Shown here: positions 34,943-43,215 of the stretch, piece after piece
Numbering within the stretch: the first letter of the stretch is position 1
How the letters are laid out: the number at the start of each line of letters is the position of its first letter
Assembly (NCBI RefSeq): GCF_034931025.1
Contig: NZ_JAYGIL010000018.1
Coordinates: 1-64,000, forward strand
DNA from: Arcicella gelida
Lineage (GTDB): Bacteria > Bacteroidota > Bacteroidia > Cytophagales > Spirosomataceae
Length of the DNA stretch: 64,000 bases
Direction of reading: 5' to 3'
Notes under the pieces: model-generated
The model's database searches: none
Told to the model about the DNA's origin: nothing
Seen by the model: only the letters and a program-made list of their open reading frames with translations
Position numbers and translations under genes: made by a program

Positions 34943-36124
34943 ATGAAAGATAAAATAAAACAATTAGCCAATGATTTGGCTGGAGAATTCGTTGCGAATC
35001 GCAGACATTTGCACCAAAACCCTGAGTTGTCTTATGAAGAATTTAAAACTCAGCAATACGTTGCCACACGTTTAAAGGAAATTGGTATTACGCCAACAGA
35101 AATTGCGAATACTGGTTTAGTGGCAACAATTGAAGGCAATAATCCTTCTTCAAAAATCGTGGCTTTGCGTGCTGACATGGATGCTTTACCGATTGTTGAA
35201 GCGAACGACGTACCTTATAAATCATTGAACCAAGGGGTAATGCACGCTTGTGGACATGATGTGCATACTGCTTCATTGTTGGGCGTGTCTAAAATTTTAT
35301 ACAATCTCCGCAATGAGTTCGACGGAACGGTGAAATTGGTTTTTCAGCCTGCGGAAGAAAAAGCACCGGGCGGAGCTTCGGTAATGATTGCCGAAGGAGC
35401 TTTATTAAACCCTGCACCCAGTAAAATGCTTGGTCAGCACGTTGCACCAAATATTCCTGTGGGTAAAATTGGTTTCCGTGAAGGGATGTACATGGCAAGT
35501 GCGGATGAATTGTACTTTACCGTAAAAGGCAAAGGCGGACACGGTGCTATGCCTGAATTGGGTATCGACCCTGTGTTGATTACTTCGCATATTATTGTGG
35601 CTTTGCAACAAATCATTAGCCGAAACAGAAATCCACGTTATCCGTCTGTTTTGACTTTTGGAAAAGTAATTGCCAACGGTGCTACCAACGTGATTCCAAA
35701 CGAAGTATATGTAGAAGGTACTTTCCGTGCGATGGACGAAGTTTGGCGTGCAGATGCTTTGGCTCGTATCAAGAAAATGGCGGAAGGCATTGCGGAATCA
35801 ATGGGTGGAACTTGTGAAGTATTTATTCAAAAAGGTTATCCATTCTTGAAAAATGAACCAGAACTTACTCGCAGAATGAAAGGAGCTGCGGTGGAGTATA
35901 TGGGCGAAGAAAACGTAATTGATTTAGATATTTGGTTGGCTGCCGAAGATTTTGCCTATTATACTCATCACGTAGATTCGTGTTTCTATCGTTTGGGTAC
36001 TCGTAACGAAGAAAAAGGCATTATTTCAGGTGTACACACACCTACTTTTGATATTGACGAAAGTGCTTTGGAAATCGGAGCAGGTTTGATGTCTTGGTTG
36101 GCAGTGAGTGAATTGGCTTTATAA
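34943..36124 (+). CDS. M20 family metallo-amidohydrolase
   Basis: 393 residues. The catalytic domain carries RHLHQNPELSYEEFKT, VALRADMDALPI, the metal motif MHACGHDVHTASLLG, and FQPAEEKAPGGASVMI (the Glu of PAEE acts as base). A dimerisation domain (GKGGHGAMPELGIDPVL) is inserted, then the C-terminal metal ligand region. It belongs to the IAA-amino acid hydrolase / N-acyl-amino-acid deacylase group; the precise substrate is not readable. It probably removes acyl groups from amino acids or peptides in the cytoplasm. Terminator 16 bp after the stop. Confidence 0.9.
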   Translation: MKDKIKQLANDLAGEFVANRRHLHQNPELSYEEFKTQQYVATRLKEIGITPTEIANTGLVATIEGNNPSSKIVALRADMDALPIVEANDVPYKSLNQGVMHACGHDVHTASLLGVSKILYNLRNEFDGTVKLVFQPAEEKAPGGASVMIAEGALLNPAPSKMLGQHVAPNIPVGKIGFREGMYMASADELYFTVKGKGGHGAMPELGIDPVLITSHIIVALQQIISRNRNPRYPSVLTFGKVIANGATNVIPNEVYVEGTFRAMDEVWRADALARIKKMAEGIAESMGGTCEVFIQKGYPFLKNEPELTRRMKGAAVEYMGEENVIDLDIWLAAEDFAYYTHHVDSCFYRLGTRNEEKGIISGVHTPTFDIDESALEIGAGLMSWLAVSELAL

Positions 36125-36140
36125 TCTTTCGATAATTTAA

Positions 36141-36180
36141 CAAAACCCCTTAAACTTTACAGTTGAGGGGTTTTGTTTTT
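36141..36180 (+). terminator. Terminator after the M20 amidohydrolase
   Basis: CAAAACCCCTTAA pairs with TTGAGGGGTTTTG (one wobble) around a 9-nt loop, followed by a T-run. The tandem array starts 10 bp further on. Confidence 0.88.
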
Positions 36181-36189
36181 GTAGAACAC

Positions 36190-36441
36190 TTTTGTGATTC
36201 GCTTGACACAAATTATGTCATCGAAGAGATATTTTGTGATTCACTTGACACAAATTATGTCATCGAAGAGATGTTCTGTGATTCGCTTGACATAAATTAT
36301 GTCATCGAAGAGATATTTTGTGATTCGCTTGACATAAATTATGTCATCGAAGAGATGTTTTGTGATTCGCATGACATAAATTCTGTCATCGGAGATATAT
36401 TTTGTGATTCGCTTGACATAAATTCTGTCATCGAAGAGATA
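36190..36441. repeat. 42-bp tandem repeat, six copies, each with a dyad
   Basis: Unit starts (GTGATTCGC) at 36194, 36236, 36278, 36320, 36362 and 36404. The unit is GTGATTCGCTTGACATAAATTATGTCATCGAAGAGATATTTT in substance, with few substitutions. Copies 3 and 4 contain the perfect dyad TGACATAA-A-TTATGTCA; copies 1, 2, 5 and 6 carry one-base variants (TGACACAA, or TTCTGTCA). Because 42 is a multiple of 3, a frame stays open through it, but it starts inside the terminator and has no ATG. It ends 53 bp before the Nudix start codon. Confidence 0.92.
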
Positions 36442-36493
36442 AAAAGTTTATAATTATCACGGAATGGTATTCCGTGTTAGGATTGATAAAAAA

Positions 36494-37012
36494 ATGGCAA
36501 AAATGAATTTTTGTCCACAATGTGGAAAAAGCTTGATTACCAAGTTTAAAGATGATAGAGAAAGAATACTCTGTGCCGATGAAGACGATTGTGGTTTTGT
36601 GCATTGGAATAACCCAACACCCGTTGTCGCTGCCATCGTTGAACACGAAGGCGATATTATTCTCGCTAGAAATGCCGCTTGGCCCGAAGGTTGGTTTGCT
36701 TTGATTACAGGCTTTCTGGAAGCAGGCGAAACACCCGAAGAAGGTATTTTACGAGAAGTAAAGGAAGAATTAAATCTTGATGGTGAAATCGTAGAATTGA
36801 TAGGTTTGTACGAATTTCATAGAATGAATCAATTATTGATTACATATCACGTTCGAGCTACAGGAACGATACAATTAAGCCCTGAATTGGTAGAATACCA
36901 GCGTAAAAAAGATCATGAAATCCTTCCTTGGGCATCAGGAACTGGCAAAGCCGTAAAAGACTGGCAAGCTAAAAGAGGGATTTTTAATGAGGTGATTGAA
37001 TTCAGGAAATAA
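36494..37012 (+). CDS. NUDIX hydrolase with N-terminal zinc ribbon
   Basis: About 172 residues. The N-terminal zinc ribbon has CPQCG and C-x5-C (CADEDDC) followed by GFVHWNNPTPVVAAIV, a layout shared with NudC-type NADH pyrophosphatases. The Nudix box GFLEAGETPEEGILREVKEEL matches GX5EX7REUXEEXGU apart from its last residues, and supplies the metal-binding glutamates. It lacks the N-terminal NudC domain, so substrate could be NADH or another nucleoside diphosphate derivative. The start at 36494 (MAKMNFCPQCG) is used; an upstream in-frame start at 36464 is less likely. The 42-bp tandem array directly precedes it. Confidence 0.87.
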   Translation: MAKMNFCPQCGKSLITKFKDDRERILCADEDDCGFVHWNNPTPVVAAIVEHEGDIILARNAAWPEGWFALITGFLEAGETPEEGILREVKEELNLDGEIVELIGLYEFHRMNQLLITYHVRATGTIQLSPELVEYQRKKDHEILPWASGTGKAVKDWQAKRGIFNEVIEFRK

Positions 37013-37052
37013 CGCTGATTCATCAATATTTTACAATTTGCTCAAACACCAT

Positions 37053-37060
37053 TAATTTTG
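37053..37060 (+). promoter_or_regulatory. -7 promoter element before the FKBP gene
   Basis: TAATTTTG fits TAnnTTTG. At the 19-nt spacing the -33 site reads TTTA (37030-37033). The predicted transcript start is near 37066, about 80 nt before the ATG. Confidence 0.45.
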
Positions 37061-37145
37061 AACCAAATAAGATTTAAAAAACGTTTCAAACAAAATAAGT
37101 AAAAGGCTTTAGTCTATCATAATTTACAATAAACAATTATATCAA

Positions 37146-37583
37146 ATGAGTTTTTCAGATACACGTCAAGCACAAATGCGTGAAATTTTAGCAAACGAAA
37201 TTGCTCGAGGCGAAGCATTTTTAGCAGAAAACAAGAAAAGACCTGAAGTTATTGAAACTGAAAGTGGCTTACAATACGAAATATTAGTTCAAGGCGATGG
37301 ACCCAAACCAAGCGGGCCTAGAAGTAAGGTATTAACACATTACCACGGTACTACTATCGACGGTAAAGTATTTGATAGTAGCGTATTGCGTAATGACCCA
37401 ATTAGTTTCGGCTTAAACCAAGTAATTACGGGATGGACAGAAGGTTTACAATTGATGCCAACTGGAAGTAAGTATAAATTTTATTTGTCACATCATTTAG
37501 CTTATGGTGAACGTGGTGCAGGCAGAGACATTCCTGGCGGAGCAACTTTGATTTTTGAAGTAGAATTATTGAAAACTAACTAA
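37146..37583 (+). CDS. FKBP-type peptidyl-prolyl cis-trans isomerase
   Basis: 145 residues without a signal peptide: a short helical lead (EILANEIARGEAFLAENKKRPEV), then one FKBP domain from about residue 45 (SGLQYEILVQGDGPKPSGPRSKVLTHYHGTTIDGKVFDSS ... GWTEGLQLMPTGSKYKFYLSHHLAYGERGAGRDIPGGATLIFEVELL). The active-site aromatic and VFDSS, GW, Y-GE motifs are present. It resembles the C-terminal half of FkpA/Mip proteins but is cytoplasmic. It catalyses proline isomerisation in folding. A terminator follows. Confidence 0.92.
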   Translation: MSFSDTRQAQMREILANEIARGEAFLAENKKRPEVIETESGLQYEILVQGDGPKPSGPRSKVLTHYHGTTIDGKVFDSSVLRNDPISFGLNQVITGWTEGLQLMPTGSKYKFYLSHHLAYGERGAGRDIPGGATLIFEVELLKTN

Positions 37584-37632
37584 ACGTATCCTTATCCTTT
37601 TAGATAGGTTTTCAAGATTAATGTTTATAATA

Positions 37633-37667
37633 CAATCCACCCATATTATGGGTGGATTATTTATTTT
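37633..37667 (+). terminator. Terminator after the FKBP gene
   Basis: AATCCACCCAT/ATGGGTGGATT with a 3-nt loop and a downstream T-rich tract. Confidence 0.85.
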
Positions 37668-37869
37668 ATAGACTATTCCTCTGTATTACTTTAAATTGTT
37701 CATTAAACCAATCCATCTTTTTCATAGCCAAACCCAACAAAAAGAATCAACAATCCAATACACGTTTATTTCCTATTACAAGTTTATTGAATATGGACTG
37801 GCTAGGTTGACAAGCCATGGAATCAATTTTTACTCGTTTGAACACTCCCTACGGTTAAATCCTAAAAAC

Positions 37870-37904
37870 CAAAAAGAGACTACTCCTTTCGGAATAATCT
37901 CTTC
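37870..37904 (-). terminator. Terminator of the barrel/PAP2 operon
   Basis: Read leftward: AGAGATTATTCC, GAAA loop, GGAGTAGTCTCT (wobble pairs allowed), then TTTTT. It lies about 55 bp beyond the stop at 37960. Confidence 0.75.
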
Positions 37905-37959
37905 TGGTATATTAGTTAAATATTCAAAGGTTAAACTATTGTATTCATTTCAAGAATTA

Positions 37960-39126
37960 TTAGTTTACTTTCCAAGTTGGTACTTTTGCTTTTTTGGCAA
38001 TTCTGTATGAATAACCTAAACTGATTGAATAATCTGCAAAAGCGGCATCGCCTTGTACATGAACGTATTTTGTAGGGTCCGTGATTTTAGAGTTTTGCAA
38101 GTTCTGATCTGCAATGTCCGCTGCGCTCTGAATACGATTTTTGATAAAGTTATAAGGCACAAACAAACTAAAAGTATGCTGACCTGTACGATAAGTAACC
38201 CCTGGCTCAACGGCAACTACATAACCCGGACGGCGATAAGCTACTTGTCCGCCAAAAGCATCATAAGCGGGAATTCCTTCAAATCTACCTGCTAATGAGA
38301 AAGCAAGATTTTGCTTTTTACCTACTGTTGTCGTAACACCTGCACGAGCAAAGTATTGGTCTGGCGAAGCATAAATATTATATCCAGCTAAACCTGCTTT
38401 GGGTGCAGATTTGAAAGAGCCATTTGATTCACGTGGATTGAACAAATAATAAGCATTAGCAAAACCATAAATATTTCTATGAATTTGTCTGAACCCTTGG
38501 AATTCAATTGAAAAACCTACGCCACCATCACCTGGTTGAATGGCTTGATCCATCATTACATTTTTCTTTGTTCCATCAGTTTGTAAAGCATCGTCTGTTT
38601 CAGTATAACTTCCTGTCGCTAATTTGATACCCGCACCAATCATGATGTTTCCTTTATGTGCATTTTCTGGTTTAATTAACCAATAATTTGCGCCAAAACG
38701 AACATCACCTAAACCGCCAGCACTTACGCTATAGCGAGTTAATTTTTTAGTAGCTGCATCAGCAGTTAAAGTAAGTGTTTGTGAACGTTCGGTATCAAGA
38801 AAAGGAACTGTTGCATTCAATTGTAATCTGCTTGAAAGTCCGTAAGAAACATTTACATCAACAGCATGTTGATAAATATTAACGGCATTTCCTAACGTTT
38901 GGCGTTGCGGTTGTTCTTCAGTACCAACAAAATGACGCCAAGAATGAAAGTAACGATAGTTTGCTCCAACTTGAAATTCACCTTTTGAAAGGTTATAAGA
39001 AGAAGAAGCCGACATGGCATTGATACCGCCCATTTGTCGAACAGCTACACAACCTTGTGCATTAGCTTGTTCGTTGATGAACAATGCAGTAGCCACAATC
39101 ATTAACGAATGTAAAGTTTTTTTCAT
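37960..39126 (-). CDS. Outer-membrane beta-barrel protein (third gene of PAP2 operon)
   Basis: 388 residues with a signal peptide (MKKTLHSLMIVATALFINEQANAQ). The rest alternates polar and hydrophobic residues, with many Tyr, Gly and Asn, as in transporter-type barrels (EFQVGANYRYFHSWRHF, LQLNATVPFL, FADYSISLGYSYRIAKKAKVPTWKVN). No named family is obvious to me. It may move a substrate or product of the neighbouring PAP2/haloperoxidase-like enzyme across the outer membrane (inference). It lies 106 bp downstream of that enzyme, followed by a terminator. Confidence 0.8.
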   Translation of the reverse strand: MKKTLHSLMIVATALFINEQANAQGCVAVRQMGGINAMSASSSYNLSKGEFQVGANYRYFHSWRHFVGTEEQPQRQTLGNAVNIYQHAVDVNVSYGLSSRLQLNATVPFLDTERSQTLTLTADAATKKLTRYSVSAGGLGDVRFGANYWLIKPENAHKGNIMIGAGIKLATGSYTETDDALQTDGTKKNVMMDQAIQPGDGGVGFSIEFQGFRQIHRNIYGFANAYYLFNPRESNGSFKSAPKAGLAGYNIYASPDQYFARAGVTTTVGKKQNLAFSLAGRFEGIPAYDAFGGQVAYRRPGYVVAVEPGVTYRTGQHTFSLFVPYNFIKNRIQSAADIADQNLQNSKITDPTKYVHVQGDAAFADYSISLGYSYRIAKKAKVPTWKVN

Positions 39127-39232
39127 GAAATTAATTTTTGGATATTTAAAGAGAAGAATGTTCTATTTCTTTTTGAATGTTGAATTGTGAGTTTTTGTAT
39201 TTCACAATTCAACATTCAAAAATCGTTACTCA

Positions 39233-40735
39233 CTAATTGCCACCATCGGTTTTTCCACGTGCTACGGCATAATCACCTATTTTCTTGCCACAAACTAAAC
39301 CTACTTCACTATCGAAACGATAGTGAATTGCACCATAAATTCTGGATTCTGAGGCTTCTTTCGCCATTGCATCCAAGCTACTTTGTTGGCTAGGGAAGAT
39401 ATAAGAAAGTACAGAAGCCGCTGCTGCCGAAAATGTTGCATGCCCAGATGTATAGCTTGGGAAATTTGGCGTTCCTGTCGCAGTTTTTATACTTGGGTCA
39501 ACTTGATTTGGTCTTGGATAAAAATAGTAGTATTTGGTATCCCAACAACAAACACCTGCATCATGAATAGCAGTATTCATCAGTGCTAAAGCTCTTGCTG
39601 TTCTGATTTCAGACATGCTTGCATCCCTGATTAAATCCATCGCAATCTGATTCCAGTGCCCTGGAGGTGTTGAAGTACCCAAGCCATCCGCCCAGAATTG
39701 TACAATCGACCATTGTTTACGAGTAATATTGTCTGCGTAATGTTTTACTTCTGCTAAATCTTTCTTGAAAGCATCTGAATCTAAAGCTGGAGGAGCAGCA
39801 GGACGAATAGCATCACGAGTCGCTTTATCAAAATTCCAAGTTTTTACCTCTCCAAATTTCATTAACATTCCCGGACGAGCAGGAATATCAAGACTTTTCC
39901 AAGCTGTTTTTAATCCTCTTGCTACAGCAGCTTCAGCCATTTGAGCCTGAATAGTAAGGTTTCCACCAGAAGTACCTGTTCCGTCTGTTTTAGCATAAGC
40001 AATAATTTTATCAGCTACTGCTTTTCCTAAAACATCAGCCGCATCAACATCGCTTTGTACATTTTTACCAGCCCAAATACCTACTTTACGACCTTCTTCG
40101 TATTTGTTATCAATCAATTGTGTTGGATAACTCCCTGGAAACAAAAACTTCAATACTCTACTTGATGCCGCCGCAATTACTGCTTCTTCAGAAGGGTAGT
40201 CAGGTAAATCATCGGTATTTGTTTTTCTGTTGTACTTGTATTTATAAGCCCAAGTTGCTACCAAAGCATCGTATTGAGCAACACTAATTAACGCATAAGC
40301 TCTTGAAGCATAAGGAGGATTGGCAAATGGAAAATATGGTAAAGTGTCAGGTTTTGCAGAGTTCGGTGCAGAATAACTACCATTTTCATTTGGTTCTGGT
40401 GCAAGGTTATATCTAGCGATAAGTTCACGAGCGATTTCGTTCCAGCGACCTACGGCACCTACTTGCCAGTATGTTAAAGCACTTTTTTGTTCAGCGGTTA
40501 AATTTGATGCTACTTTCTGTGCTTCCGCTAATTCAGCTTTGTATTCAGCAGAGCTTGTTTCTTTCGGTGCAGGAACGGTATAATCAGTTGCTACACCGAA
40601 ATACATTTTCCAAGTACCTGCATTAGGTTCATTACTTGTTGGCACTAATGGGCGGAGAGATGCTCTTTCAACTTCTTTTGAACAAGATAATGCAAAAAGG
40701 CTAATAAAAAATATAGATAAAATTCTTGATTTCAT
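39233..40735 (-). CDS. PAP2 superfamily / vanadium-dependent haloperoxidase-like lipoprotein
   Basis: 500 residues. Signal peptide with lipobox Cys at residue 18 (LFALSC). The C-terminal part has the PAP2 phosphate/vanadate-binding signature: FPSYTSGHATFSAAAA, then SRIYGAIHYRFDSEVGLVCGKKIG with the second catalytic His. Earlier conserved blocks are VGAVGRWNEIARELI and FWADGLGTSTPPGHWNQIAMDLI, which look like an internal repeat. Bacteroidota homologues are usually called vanadium-dependent haloperoxidases, but acid-phosphatase activity is equally possible from sequence alone. The flanking barrel genes (44 bp upstream, 106 bp downstream) suggest an envelope complex or shared pathway. Confidence 0.87.
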   Translation of the reverse strand: MKSRILSIFFISLFALSCSKEVERASLRPLVPTSNEPNAGTWKMYFGVATDYTVPAPKETSSAEYKAELAEAQKVASNLTAEQKSALTYWQVGAVGRWNEIARELIARYNLAPEPNENGSYSAPNSAKPDTLPYFPFANPPYASRAYALISVAQYDALVATWAYKYKYNRKTNTDDLPDYPSEEAVIAAASSRVLKFLFPGSYPTQLIDNKYEEGRKVGIWAGKNVQSDVDAADVLGKAVADKIIAYAKTDGTGTSGGNLTIQAQMAEAAVARGLKTAWKSLDIPARPGMLMKFGEVKTWNFDKATRDAIRPAAPPALDSDAFKKDLAEVKHYADNITRKQWSIVQFWADGLGTSTPPGHWNQIAMDLIRDASMSEIRTARALALMNTAIHDAGVCCWDTKYYYFYPRPNQVDPSIKTATGTPNFPSYTSGHATFSAAAASVLSYIFPSQQSSLDAMAKEASESRIYGAIHYRFDSEVGLVCGKKIGDYAVARGKTDGGN

Positions 40736-40779
40736 GATGCTATGGGGATAATTGTCAGAATGAAATGGCTAGTAATAGA

Positions 40780-41694
40780 CTATTTCTTTTTCTTAAAATT
40801 CAAAATGTATTGTAATTGAGCGCCATAAGAAGCCTCCACTTTGCCGACATTTCTACCCGCAATTACATGCGAAAAATGTCCGTTTACAGAAAAGTTCTCA
40901 ATCGGAGTATGCCAAGTAACAAAAACACCAACACGAGTCCAGTCCATTTTATTAGCAGGTAAAGGCATATCATAACGGCGAATATCCGTTCCACTTGTTG
41001 AAGTAATGTTGTCGATAAAAGCCTCAGCTAATACTGCTTTTTTATTCACACCAATTCTTAAAGAAGTACTTACTTGGTCAGGTACAGCCATTTCGTGGCT
41101 ATATTCTATTTCATTACCAGTATAGTAATTGGTTCTGTCAACGTTAGTTTTGCTTCTAGCAATATAACCACCTTGCGCTGTTACATGAATACCGTAAGGC
41201 AATAACTGATGTACAATAAGGCGAGCAGAAGCTGTTTTAGAATGCAACCCGATTGAGAAAGGCAAGAAATCAGGCACATAATTCGTCACAGGGACAGAAG
41301 CACCGATTACTCCGAACAATTGCATTTTGCCATAAGAAAAGAAATTATACTTTGCGGCAACATTCAAATCTTGAACTCCTTGTAAACCCGTCATCGTTCC
41401 AGCCGAAGCTTCATTTTTAATATAAGGCAACACCGCAAAAACGTTTAGTTTTTCAGTAACACCATAAGCCGCCATAAACGAAGCCATTTGCGTAGAAAGT
41501 GTACCGATATTTGGATTATCACGAAGTCTTTCTCCTTCCCAGTATTGATTCCAAGATTCTTTATCGTAATTAAGTACCAAACACAACTCATTTTTTGACA
41601 TCATCAAGCCGTCTTGAGTTGTTTGTGCAAAACTCATTTTAGTGAAAAATAGTAAGCAGCAAGTACAAGTAAATGTTAGTAAATGTTTCTTCAT
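40780..41694 (-). CDS. Outer-membrane beta-barrel protein (first gene of PAP2 operon)
   Basis: 304 residues with a signal peptide ending near SFAQ. Strand-rich sequence with YGVTEKLNVFAVLPYI, LQGVQDLNVAAKYNFF, KMQLFGVIGASVPV and a C-terminal VEASYGAQLQYILNF, a pattern of small-molecule transporter-type barrels (MetA/phenol-degradation-like shape, not a firm family call). It heads the operon: a promoter lies 38 bp upstream and the PAP2-like gene follows after 44 bp. The promoter is overlapped by a TTCCA-N6-TGGAA dyad, so it is probably regulated. Confidence 0.8.
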   Translation of the reverse strand: MKKHLLTFTCTCCLLFFTKMSFAQTTQDGLMMSKNELCLVLNYDKESWNQYWEGERLRDNPNIGTLSTQMASFMAAYGVTEKLNVFAVLPYIKNEASAGTMTGLQGVQDLNVAAKYNFFSYGKMQLFGVIGASVPVTNYVPDFLPFSIGLHSKTASARLIVHQLLPYGIHVTAQGGYIARSKTNVDRTNYYTGNEIEYSHEMAVPDQVSTSLRIGVNKKAVLAEAFIDNITSTSGTDIRRYDMPLPANKMDWTRVGVFVTWHTPIENFSVNGHFSHVIAGRNVGKVEASYGAQLQYILNFKKKK

Positions 41695-41725
41695 TTTGTA
41701 ATGATTAGTTTCTTTAAATTGGACT

Positions 41726-41763
41726 GTATTCCAAAATTATGGAATACAAAAGTTAATTCCAAA
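41726..41763 (-). promoter_or_regulatory. Promoter with overlapping dyad, barrel/PAP2 operon
   Basis: Read leftward: TTTG (41760-41763), 20-nt spacer, TAATTTTG (41732-41739). The -7 box lies inside a perfect 8-bp inverted repeat, GTATTCCA-N6-TGGAATAC (41726-41747), a likely operator. A second TTCCA-N6-TGGAA with equal spacing is at 41931-41946. Confidence 0.6.
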
Positions 41764-42063
41764 CAAAGGGAAAAAATATTAGATTATTTGGAAATAAAAT
41801 ATTTTATCGAAAAAGTATAAATTAAAATATACTTATTGCTAGTATTGTGTAGTACAGCTACTTTTTTAGTGTTTTTTCAAGTGTTTACAAGGAGTTTTGT
41901 CTAAGTGTATTTACTGTTACGAATGAAAAATTCCACAATAATGGAAAATGTGTTTATTGAAGAATACAATCAGAATAATTTGAGCGAGATGAATTGAAGT
42001 ATTTGAAAGAAAAGTATAGAACTATTCGTTTTCACTTGTAATCTTGTAAGAACAATAAGCGTA
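41764..42063. other. AT-rich intergenic region upstream of the barrel/PAP2 operon
   Basis: 300 bp without an ORF. It contains the second TTCCA-N6-TGGAA dyad (41931-41946). No terminator for the DUF3179 gene is obvious, so read-through into the barrel/PAP2 operon is possible. Confidence 0.5.
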
Positions 42064-43215
42064 CTAATATTGCTGAGTATTAGGATGAAACGTTTTCCAA
42101 CTATGCCAAAACTCTTGATATGCGTTTACTTTGGCAAGCGAAATATGTAACATTTTATTGGGTTCAATACTTTCTCCTTTTAAATTATACCGAAGTTTAT
42201 TATCCATCAAAGTATCATTCTTAATCGTGAATTTGCCATTATTGCTTGGACATTTGAAGGCAAAAAAACTTTTATTATCCTTTGCCAAAACCAATAGAAT
42301 AGTCTCATTCCCAATGTTGGTCTGAATAATTCGTTCTTTCTTCAAACGATTCCAATCAAAAGCTTTACTTTCTTTCCCAATCTGAATACCCACTACCCAC
42401 GATTTATCTTTCCACGATAAAGAATCTGTACCTGTTAATTTCTTTTTAGATTTACCAGATTCATATTTTGCTGTACTGTCGTACTCTTCTTTATATTTTA
42501 AATCAGGTTGCATGATTGTACTTGCTGGGTACATTTTCAGCCAAGTGTCTAGCGATACTTGTTGCGATATAAGTTCTGGCAACATTGTACCTTTTAGTTT
42601 CCCAGTAATGGCTTCGCCATTAGCTTGACGCCACCAACTTTTAGTAGTTTTATCTTCAAACATGGCATTGAAATGATCCATCCCAACCAATCTGAAAGTT
42701 TCCGGTTTACCATTAACGGTCGGCTCAAATACTCTGCCTGTTCTACAAACCGAGCAGTAAGTAACCATAATAGGTTTACCAGCCAAAGTATCACGAACTT
42801 GATGATGATAAATAATCTGTGAAATTGGATAAGCTTTGGCTTCTCCGTTAATTTCAACACCAATAATTACTCTGTCGAGTTTTATATGGTTTTCATTGGC
42901 AGGCTTCATGCTTAATGCTTGAGTTTCTTCAAACATGGCATCAGCCGCCATTTCGAAATTAAAAGCATAACAAATGCCAGCAGCTAATAAAATGCCTAAC
43001 AGAGTAAGCCAACGTGCTTGTTGAAAAGCAGGAAAAACACCAAAGGCAATCATTGCTCCAAATATTCCTCTAAATATCCAACGCCAAGTGTAAAGAAAGT
43101 AAGCAATATCTATACTTCGCATTTGCTGACTTCCGGGCATTGGCATAATGAAATAAACATTCAGCATTTCAAAAATGATGAGACCCAAAACACCTAAATA
43201 GAATAGCTTTTTCAT
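42064..43215 (-). CDS. DUF3179 domain-containing membrane protein
   Basis: 383 residues. Three hydrophobic segments at the N-terminus (about residues 4-24, 46-63 and 69-86) anchor it in the membrane; the rest is a large domain. The DUF3179 pattern is clear: DRVIGVEINGEAKAYPISQIIYHHQVRDTLAGKPIMVTYCSVCRTGRVFEPTVNG in part, then FRLVGMDHFNAMFEDKTTKSWWRQANGEAITG and STIMQPD. The conserved CSVC pair and His residues suggest metal or redox chemistry, but the family has no established function. It is transcribed in the same direction as the barrel/PAP2 operon, 369 bp upstream of it; the spacing argues for a separate transcript. Confidence 0.85.
   Translation of the reverse strand: MKKLFYLGVLGLIIFEMLNVYFIMPMPGSQQMRSIDIAYFLYTWRWIFRGIFGAMIAFGVFPAFQQARWLTLLGILLAAGICYAFNFEMAADAMFEETQALSMKPANENHIKLDRVIIGVEINGEAKAYPISQIIYHHQVRDTLAGKPIMVTYCSVCRTGRVFEPTVNGKPETFRLVGMDHFNAMFEDKTTKSWWRQANGEAITGKLKGTMLPELISQQVSLDTWLKMYPASTIMQPDLKYKEEYDSTAKYESGKSKKKLTGTDSLSWKDKSWVVGIQIGKESKAFDWNRLKKERIIQTNIGNETILLVLAKDNKSFFAFKCPSNNGKFTIKNDTLMDNKLRYNLKGESIEPNKMLHISLAKVNAYQEFWHSWKTFHPNTQQY

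Noticed and set aside
36190..36441. CRISPR array
   Set aside because: Units are directly contiguous 42-mers with no unique spacers, and there are no cas genes.
36163..36453. Open frame of 96 codons through the 42-bp repeats (FCDSLDINYVIEEI repeats)
   Set aside because: It begins with TTG inside the M20 terminator, has no ATG or RBS, and stays open only because the repeat length is a multiple of three.
37696..38010. Rightward ORF of 104 codons
   Set aside because: It crosses the terminator of the leftward operon and overlaps the barrel gene's 3' end; its composition is unlike a protein.
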